A DNA stretch of 64,000 nucleotides from Bryum argenteum (taxonomy: Eukaryota; Streptophyta; Bryopsida; Bryales; Bryaceae): positions 26,738,097-26,802,096 of the forward strand of contig CM073324.1 of NCBI GenBank assembly GCA_037043015.1, written 5' to 3'. The first letter of the stretch is position 1; every line of letters starts with the position of its first letter. The notes below the pieces were generated by a model. That model did no database searches. It was not told the DNA's origin and worked only from the letters and a program-made list of their open reading frames with translations. Below are positions 52,924-61,408 of this stretch, piece after piece. Position numbers and translations under genes: made by a program.

Positions 52924-52936
52924 GAAGGGGAGGTGA
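52924..52936 (+). other. Polypurine tract
   Basis: 'gaaggggaggtga' lies immediately before the 3' LTR, as expected for plus-strand priming. Confidence 0.75.
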
Positions 52937-53423
52937 TGTCACGGACATACACAAGAAGTTTCTAGAAGGTTCTTCTAAAATATTCTCTGAAGATTCCCTA
53001 AAAGATTCCTCAAAGATTCCTTGAAGATTCCCTGTATCACGGCCACGTACTAGGTAGACAACTTAGGAAGGTTCTAGAAGGTTCTAGAAGCTTCCGGAAA
53101 CTTCTGGAAGTTCCTGGAAGTCTCTGGAAGTTTTTGGAAGGTCCTTGAAGTTTCCGGAAGGCCCTGGAAGCTTCTGGAAAGTCTTGGAAGTTCTTGGAAG
53201 GTCCTAGAAGGTCCTAGGTTGAGGAAGGTTCTGGAGAACCTTCTTCTTAGCTAGTATATATAGGAGTCGAGGCTGAGGGCAACCTCAGTCTCGACAACGC
53301 ATCTCTTAGAGCTCTAGCTCATCTCTCTTGTTGTTGTTCGTGTACTCTTCTTGTTAATTCAAGCTCCTGTCAGTTCTTGTTAGTTTCTACATATTCTTAT
53401 CATCTGTTTCCGTGTCCTTGACA
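52937..53423 (+). repeat. 3' LTR
   Basis: 487 bp, same limits as the 5' LTR. Visible differences include 'tcaaag' for 'tcgaag', 'tctggaaag' for 'tctagaagg', 'tttctac' for 'tttccac', and 'ccttgaca' for 'ccctgaca'. The heat-shock array (53067 onward) and TATA are retained. It could drive outward transcription into the downstream Ulp1 pseudogene. Confidence 0.95.
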
Positions 53424-55365
53424 GTCGGCTCAGGAGGCGATACGTGCTATCGTAGTCGATGGAGACGTGACGCCGGCGCAGGATGCGAGACCTGCTATCG
53501 ACGGCAGGGCCGCATCACTTCAGTACAGCCGACGCGGTGTTCAGAATTCCGGCGGCCGGAGTTGCGAATCTGCGCCAGATCCACGGGAGATATCTGATGC
53601 GGCGACATCTAGCGGTTCTGTCGAAGAACCGCCGATACTGGTGGATCCGCCAGCAGCGACTCCATATGTAGGAGAAGACGACGGTATGTCAACGCCTATC
53701 GGATGGTCTCAGGTAATTGAAGATCCCGTAGATAGTGAAGAAGGTCGAGAGGACTCCCCATCACACGGAGACTTTGATGCCAGTCTTGAACGTCTTCGCC
53801 ATGAGATTCGGCGTAGTCGAGGGAATCCCCCACATGACTTATCGGCTCTACCACCAATGCGTTCTAATCCTTGGGATGTACCCCGTATATGGGTTTTGAG
53901 TACGACTGAGTTTGTTGGAGAATGTCCCGCAAACATTCTCCTTGATCATGACGACTGGCCTCGTTCGCCTGTAGAAATCCATCTTGATCCGCCCTTACGC
54001 GATGCCATGGGCGATGTGTGTTGACAGGTGGGCTTATCGCCGAAGTGGAGGCAGCGAATGAAGGAAGAAGTGAGGAAGGGAATACGTGGAAATAGACGTA
54101 TGGTTGTTTTCCACCCAAACCTCCTCGTTCAGCTAGCGGAACCGAAGTCTGATTACGCCGACGAAGAGCCACCATATTCATGTATGTTACCGGATAGTCT
54201 TCGTGCCTGCACTTCGAAATGGCCGAATTGGCGTAAAGAGCCCACATTGTGTTACAAGGCGGCGCTTGACACAGCGCAGGAGGTGGAAGTGAATTTGGGT
54301 CTTCTATGCGAAATCCTCAAACGCAGGTGATTTCTTGGCAGATTTGGTTTCCATATTCCAACTTATCGAAATGTATATACGAGTAATGATATGATCTGAT
54401 TTCTTTGTCGCAGACCTCCAGGCTCGAAACTAGAAGACGTGATGGGCGATATGATAGTCTTCGGTCCGAATATTAGGAAAGCTATGGCACTACCACTGGA
54501 GCAGGGGGACTGGAGTTGCATTTTCATGAATGCAAGAGAGCTCTATGGCCAATTTGTGGACCTCCTCTTACGACATATCGTGTATCGCGCAGAAAGATTT
54601 ATAATGGACCAATATCAAGTGGCGCACCATTGTCAGCAATACAGAATCGCCTGGATGAGCAGAACATGACGTGGGGGGGTATTGATATTATTCGTATGTG
54701 GATTTCTGAGGACAGAAAGTGGGTGCGAAAATACCCTTATCGTGCCATACCAGTACAAATCGCATTGGAGCATCTTCATCCTCGAGGACGAAGCTACGTG
54801 GCACATCGACACGATGAATTACCATCAAGACGATCGTGCAAATAATTTTGTGTATGTCTTGCAGATGGCATGGGCACTTGCGAGAGGTTGCAAGCCGGGA
54901 ACAAAACCATGGACGACCTGGCAGAGAAGAAGGCGACGTCCTGTCCAATTACCACAGCAGCGAGAGGCTTGGGAGTACTCACTGACATCTTCATTTGCCT
55001 TCTGGCAATATTTGCTTCTGCGTGGCCGGGCTGCGAGCGTGAATCCAACTAAGCTGCAGAAACACAAGTGGCTGGACTGGAGGGGGCCAAAACTGAGGTT
55101 GTGGTTAGTGCAGGCTTTGTACACCGAGATTGTTTCCCCGCCTAAGGGATTCTCGCCAATAGTAACTCACGAATGGATGCAGATCGACGCATATTCTTTG
55201 CAGAGTTCTGAGGCAGGGATGCCCGATATCGGAGTTTCCGCTGAAGACATTGAGAGGACCCTGCGTTTACGAATCGCCTCCTTCCGTGTTATCGAAGTGC
55301 GCGGCGAAGGGCCGAGAAAACCTCCGCTCGAATTGTTTCCCGACAGAGCGCCGCCGAATGGATGA
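53424..55365 (+). pseudogene. Unit A Ulp1-like protease part (catalytic Cys lost)
   Basis: It continues the host frame after the retrotransposon: repeat remnants, an acidic region, 'VPRIWVLSTTEFVGECPA', an in-frame TGA (54022-54024), 'MKEEVRKGIRG' and 'CMLPDSLRACTS', an intron (about 54329-54413, GT-AG) and the C48-like protease domain ('GDWSCIFMNARELYGQFVDL'). Two frame changes lie near 54630-54690. The last frame reads 'SHWSIFILEDEATWHIDTMN' (His and Asp present), but 'EAWEYSLTSSFAFWQYL' has Tyr where unit B has the nucleophile Cys. It is therefore doubly inactive as a protease. It ends at 55365. Confidence 0.82.
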
Positions 55366-56345
55366 AGATATGACGGAGTGTAGCTTACCGTACCATAGAT
55401 TGAATTGCAGGAACTGGTAGACTTATCGAAATGAACATTAGCCGTCCCATACGTGGTCCCTCTTGTACATATTGAGCACGTAAACTGTGCGTTCACATGA
55501 CTTTCTAAATTTTTCCATGGACCATTGCATTACGATGTAAATGTTTCCCCTCAACGTATACACTGCTCCTAAGTATGATAATGTGTTTTGCAGATGCTGT
55601 CTGTCTCATATCGCAGTATGAATTCTCACCGCGCGACCTGGAGAAAGTATCCTTACCGGGAACACATTCCGCCCAGCACACGGAGTGAGGTGAGTCTGCA
55701 GTCTCTTTATGAGGGACTCCTATCGCCCAGCTCGCGGAGGGAGGTCCGTATGCAGTGTCCTTATCGGGGACTCATATCGCCCAGCTCGCGGAGTGAGTCC
55801 GTATGCGTCAGCGTCACTACATTCATCTACATAATTTCATCCATAAATATCGTAATCATCGATACGGCCATCATTATAGCGCCGCCTTTTTCACACGAAT
55901 CCCTAATATCTTGTACGGTTACAATGAGTGTGTTCAAGTGCGCAGACGATAATGGCCTTCATTTTCACACGAATCCGGTTGCGATTTCATATGTTCATTA
56001 CGTCTATGCATACTTAGTCCGGCTTAGTGAGGAGAAGCTCCGATTTAATCTCGCCATGTAAGAGTGCGCGCGCGTTTTCGAGCAGTTCGAAGTGTGTGTT
56101 GGTATTATCGGCGTTCATTTTCAGTTCGTCCTCGGATCGTTATCGGCAGGCGGTACCATCTGGTAAGTATTATCTGTACGGTGTACATTTTTCTTGGTGT
56201 TTGTTTCGAAAGTGTGTTCTTAAAAAGACACGATCATGTAGAAATGGAGTTGCTGAAACAGCGGATGTTTTCATCGCAATGTCGTTAGATATCGAAATCA
56301 GACAGCGGAACTAACATCTGCTGAACATGAGTTAGGTTCACCATC
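55366..56345 (+). other. Spacer between units A and B, promoter of B
   Basis: No conserved gene. It contains an 18-codon tandem repeat (55637-55800) and presumably the promoter of unit B. A 157-codon open frame (55588-56061) owes its length to that repeat. Confidence 0.45.
55637..55800 (+). repeat. 54-bp tandem repeat, three units
   Basis: Units of the type 'ccttatcggggactcatatcgcccagctcgcggagtgag' repeat three times with period 54. Each holds a TATCG motif. The period is a multiple of three and the translation repeats 'YRGLISPSSRSE'-like text. Confidence 0.85.
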
Positions 56346-59241
56346 ATGCGAACTTATAATGTCAATTGCGACTGTAAGAATGCTGTGCCTCCGGACACTC
56401 CGAAAGAGTCCCTTCCGTGGGAGATCGACGAGGCGCAGAACAAGATTGTTCAGATCTTCTACGTCGAAGGTCATCACTTTATCGAAACGTGGACGCCGCG
56501 AGTGGCCAGAGATCGCGTTGTCCAGATGCACGGTCCACAGTCGGATATTATCGGGCCAGTCTGGGAAGTTAATACTGGAAGGAGGGGGCCCAAGTCCTTC
56601 CTATGTATGCATTGCAAACACGAGATGCAGAAGCACAGACTAAACGTCCATTTCCATTGTGGCCAGTGTCAAGTAAAATCGGAGAAGCTTCACTGTTATC
56701 CGAATTTGCTAGTAGCGCAACGCGAGAAGTTCGTTGAGCGAATGTGCGAAGTCCTCTCGGACGAGGAGATCATGCATGAGTTCAAAATAGCGACGCCACA
56801 GCCAACAGCGAGACGGGCCCGTAATTCTGAGATTCCTCCTGGACGCAAGGAGAAGGGTGGGGAGGGGACATCGATAATGAGTCCCCTGTTGAAGAAGGAT
56901 TCTCATCTCCCCAACAAGAGGAAGAGCCTTAACATTAGGAGAATTCGGGATTCGACTACTGTTCATATAAATGCCGGATCCGAACGAAAAAGATCCAGGG
57001 ATGGCAACGAAGATGGCATAGCGGCAAGGTCAAGTAAGAAGCGTTCACAACCTAAACACGCTGACTCTACCACGGAGGACAGTTCGGACGTGAACTATCA
57101 TATGCCGAGCCCATATCGGGACATGGATACAGCCGGAGAGTTGAATTCTGAAGCACAATGCGTTGGTGATAAGGGCGTGATGGCTACGGACGTATCGAAG
57201 GATGCAACGACGAGAGACAGGGAGGAAGTTGCGCACGCACAAGACAGTATCGATCCATGCGACGTAGCATTGCCGATATCGCCGAGGATCTCGAACCCTG
57301 AAGTGGTCGTCCGGACTGGTACAGTGCAGGAGGCAGAGACGCGCCCCCCACTCGATACCATCCCTACTTCGGTGAATAGAGTGAAAGCAGATTACAGCGA
57401 TCCCGTCGCGAGAATGCGGGCGAAAGATCTTGAAGCCCTACGAGATTCTTATGTGCGAGAGATGTGGCACATAGCGCAGACCGAAATGCGGGAGGATCGC
57501 AACGAGGTCGCGAAACCCAGCTTGCCGATAACGTCACTGTACGTACTTCTCGTATGCGGGTTGGCGTCCTGCGTTGAAGCTATCGAATATGAAGCTGAAT
57601 TTCGAGAGTATGTGTCTACCATGGTCGGCGATGGCAGTAACCATGAATTGTGGGCCTTTGCGTTTGGTAAAGCTATGCTATCCGGAATTCCAAGAAGTAT
57701 CGTTGACGAACTCATGGATACATGTAAACTCGCCAGCACCCCAGTGTCTGACGCCATTGACGGACCTTGGGATGCTTTGATTAAGAGTACTTGGGCGTAT
57801 GTTCAGCGGAATAAGGAGATAGCGCAGTGGGAGTTCGGTAAAGAAGAGAGGACCAATAGCCTTGTACGATTGAGGCATGAAACCTTTCATTCGCGCATTG
57901 CAAAATGGGACGAAGAGCACGCATTTCAATGGCAGGCTATCCGGTGGGACTACAATCTTCTTTTCGACTTCTGTGCGAAGAATACATATATCCGTAAAAT
58001 TCTTCACGATATGCCTTGGTCACACGACAGACACGAAGCACGAGAGGTGGTTAAATTGTTACAACGTACCAAACTACCCGCAGTGACACCTCCTGCTGAG
58101 GTCAAACTTCTAAAGTGCTGGTTTGTATGCAGGGGATACAATCACAGGTGAGCTTGTACTGGAGTACTTGTGGCTCGCTTGCGTGTTTCGACATTGTTTG
58201 CCGTTACACATTGTATGGGTAATTGACCATGTGGACGGATTTTGCAGAAGTAATAACCTTTGCCATCCCAAACGTGTCCTGAGCGAAGATTTGCTGGGGA
58301 GTTACAGTGACCTCTCCGTTTTCAATTGGGACGCTGCGTGTGACATGTACGAAAACATCAGTCCTTTCCTCTTTGAGAATGTAGCTGAATCAGAGGACTA
58401 TGGGTGTGGCACCCCTGTGCGTGACGTTTTGAAGAGCATGTACGACATGGCTGGGGATCCCTTATCCCCCTTATCGGAGTTCGTGACCGTCGTGCGTGCG
58501 CGTACAATTATTAATGTAGCGTCTCGATATCCGGACGAATTTATCGAACAATGGGTGAATACAGACAGGGACACTTATCGGACGTGGGAGAAGCTGGAAG
58601 AGTACTGCTTATCTCGAGAGAACCTCGACATGCATTTCGCTCCAACCTACCGTCTCACAACGGTGGTGGTGGACTTCAACACCGATGTAGCTCGCGCGAC
58701 AGGAGTGAAGAAATGCATTGACGCCATCTCCGCTTTGACGAGGACGGAATGGTTAAATTCCGAAGTCCAGGATAATGGAGCAGGCTCATCCATCGCTCAG
58801 CATATGGACCCGGAGGATGAGGGATACTTCGTATCCCAATCGCGTATCGCAGTTACACCGGTCGATACCATTAAACAAGTAGACCACGATACGTCCACAC
58901 CGGTGATACCTCATCTCGAAATGCCTCACGCAATAGATGACGACACTGTAACGCCGGAGATGCAGGTACATACCTTCTCGGAGGCTCATGACATGGAGGA
59001 ACGACCACTTATCGGAAATGCCGATAAGCTGGACCCGGCACCCTGCACCAAAGACGATATCTCGAATCTTCAGATGCGAGATGACCCCGAGGACTCACAA
59101 CGCATACCTTGGACGCAGATCATGGGGGAATTTCCGATGGACGGTAGTTCACAACTGTCTTCGTTACTTAAAACCGCAGATGCTGTTGGGAAAGTCCGTG
59201 CATCGGTCGACAATGTTGGGTTGGATAGCGATAGTGCTTAA
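56346..59241 (+). CDS. Unit B zinc-finger protein (931 aa to first stop)
   Basis: Model join(56346..58147, 58248..59241), GT-AG intron, phase consistent. N-terminus 'MRTYNVNCDCKNAVPP'; 'ETWTPRVARDRVVQMHGP' is conserved with unit A. Zinc finger: 'CMHCKHEMQKHRLNVHFH' (CX2C, HX4H). A basic/Ser-rich stretch 'RSSKKRSQPK' may be a nuclear signal. A conserved block ends 'AEVKLLKCWFVCRG' before the intron; after it come 'NNLCHPKRVLSEDL' and 'YCLSRENLDMHFAPTYRL'. The C-terminal third is acidic and variable. It stops at TAA (59239-59241), but the same frame is open beyond it into the protease segment, which lacks an early ATG. I recognise no domain other than the finger; a transposon accessory or DNA-binding role is inferred from neighbours. 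Confidence 0.75.
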
Positions 59242-60673
59242 GAGCCGGAGACACCTCATGTAATATCGCTGTCTGCAGTCGATAATCCTTTGTCGATAAC
59301 CGTTCAAAGTAGAGGGTATGAACACTGCTGGTCACAGACCGAGATCGAGGAGTCTTGTGAGTTCGTGAAGCTATCAAATACTGGAGACATATGGAAGCAT
59401 CCGGGCCTCGCAAAACGGATTGTAGAGATAAATGAGCCAAGACCGGCAGCGTACCGTTGCATGTTGCCCGAGAACGCAAGCCTGTGTACTTCCGATAGCG
59501 TTGACTGGGGCACCGAACCGTCACTTTGTTACGATGCCGCTGGAGAGGATCCTGCGAAAGTGGAGCAGAAGCTTGGACTCATTACGACAATGCTCAGACG
59601 GAGGTACGACATTCCAGATTATGCGTCTACATCTACTCTTGTGAGGTTTCGATAGTATTCAGTGCATGTGATATCGGAATATGACTAACGACACTCGAAT
59701 CAATCTAAGTCCGGGACACTATGACATGCAGGCCCCTAAAATACGTCCTCAAAATTGCGGATCAAGTCTGAGGTTCTTCGGACCAAATCCGTTCAAATTG
59801 GTGGATGTCTCCCTCAAACTGAAAGATTGGGCATGCATGCTCCACAAGGAGTCCGAGTTGTCAGGCACCTTTCTCGATCTCCTTCTCGGTCACATAGTTC
59901 ATCGGGCGGCGGATGACGTCCGAACTCAATATCATATTACGCACAACTGGGTTGCCCGGACAGCGCAACAGAAATTGATGGCTACCGAATGCACATGGGA
60001 CACTATCGTCCTATATTTAAGCCGCACTTTTACAGGATTGCTGGAAGCGAACACTCTTATAGCTCCATACCTCGATACCGGACACTGGAGCATTTTTATT
60101 GTCGAATCTGGGTGCACATATCACATCGACACCTCGTACATACATACTTATGAGGAAACATCCAATTTCCTCTACTTATTGCAGATGGGTTGGGCACACT
60201 CGAGAGGCGTTAGGGTGGCGTCTCCGGAATGGCAATCATGGCAAGATCGGACTCCTAAGAGGATTTCTGTGCCTACTCAGATGGATGCATGGGAGTGTGG
60301 GTATGTCGCAGCTCTCGGGGTTTGGCAGTACGTGATTGCACGCGGCAATCTTCGAGAGGCGACGGTCCAATCGATTATGAAGAAATCCATGTACGAGAGA
60401 TGGCGGGGAGAGAAAGCTCAATTGTGGCTTTTGCAGGTATTCTATTTGGAGGTAACCCATCCCCTTCCAGGTTTCGACTCTCCGAATATGGAAGAATTGA
60501 AGACAGAGTCTCCGTCTCCGGGTACTGCTGGGGATAAGGATGAAGTGGTTATCGTATCTAAACCGGACGGGACACAAGCCGTGAAGGATATAGCTGATAT
60601 CGGAGTGCAGGACTCCGTTAACGGACGCTCCCTGGAAGGGTTCAGGGTCATCCGAGATGCTGGCACAAAATAA
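59242..60673 (+). CDS. Unit B Ulp1-like (C48) cysteine protease segment
   Basis: In phase with the upstream gene after its TAA. Model join(<59242..59603, 59710..60673); the acceptor at 59709 keeps phase. A conserved linker 'AAYRCMLPENASLCTS' precedes the intron; the first in-frame ATG is only at 59461. The protease domain has the C48 triad pattern: His in 'DTGHWSIFIVESG', Asp in 'YHIDTSY', Cys in 'DAWECGYVAALGVWQYV'. Ulp1-type enzymes remove SUMO or related modifiers, and similar domains are carried by plant MULEs; the substrate here is unknown. It could be the C-terminal half of one zinc-finger/protease fusion interrupted by a nonsense mutation, or a separate gene starting late. The tail (about 60490-60670) is acidic and low-complexity. 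Confidence 0.78.
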
Positions 60674-61408
60674 AAGTAATCATCGATTAGCAGGCAGACT
60701 AGATACCTGAATAGGCTATATAATGTATGATGACCAAAAACTATAGATGACATGCACGTCATTGTCTCCCACTTGTAATATTATACCGTAACATGAAAAC
60801 GTGACATTCCTTCACATATCGGGTCACTTCTTTGAGTAATGCAACACTGCTAGAATAACTCGATAATACTTGACGACATAAAAAAAATGGCTGATATCGA
60901 AGTTTGATTGTCTCGGCCTGATATCGGAGTTATACTGTCCCAGCCTGATATCACTGTTATACTGTCTCGGCCTGATATCGGAGTTCTATTGTGTCAGCCT
61001 TTCACCTAAACTAGAGTTTTGAATTCGAAATCCTCTAGTGTCTAAGAAGTCATGGAGACGTCTCAATCTCATCCCTAGTCCATCTCGGTTTGCCGGAAGT
61101 GGAGCAGCAATTTGTTGCAATGGATGTACGATGCTGCGCATCGATTTCGCCTCAACCCGCATAGTGTAGCATCGATATGTCGCAAGCCCACATCCGGATG
61201 CCTTGCCAATAGCGGTTCTCGATCGCTTTCTCCATGACCTTTACAATCACTTGATGCATGCGGTCGAAGTCGTCCACCTGTGTTTCACCCAATTCCTGTG
61301 GGTATCCTCTCGAGCGTCTCGAGACCGGACTCCAAAAGCGAGGTGGGTTCGTTCACGGGAATATCGTCCATGGCAGGTTCATCCACAATATCTCCGATAA
61401 GTAGATTC
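60674..61408. other. Convergent intergenic between unit B and the transposase
   Basis: The 3' ends of the protease segment (plus) and the transposase (minus) face each other here. It contains the 27-bp repeat at 60890-60998. No gene is seen. Confidence 0.5.
60890..60998. repeat. 27-bp tandem repeat, four units
   Basis: Four copies of 'ctgatatcggagttatactg' + 'tctcggc' with a few changes. Each includes the palindromic GATATC followed by G or A. It may be a regulatory or transposase-binding array. Confidence 0.85.

Larger units (their letters stand above)
47257..53423 (+). mobile_element. Chromoviral (Gypsy/Ty3) LTR retrotransposon, 6167 bp
   Basis: Two 487-bp LTRs starting TGTCAC and ending TGACA flank decayed gag-protease-RT-RNaseH-integrase-chromodomain sequence. 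Target-site copies are gccgg (47252-47256) and gtcgg (53424-53428), one C-to-T apart. About five differences are visible between the LTRs (~1%), so insertion is recent. Internal genes carry many frameshifts and stops. A purine tract precedes the 3' LTR; a tRNA primer site was not recognised. Confidence 0.95.
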
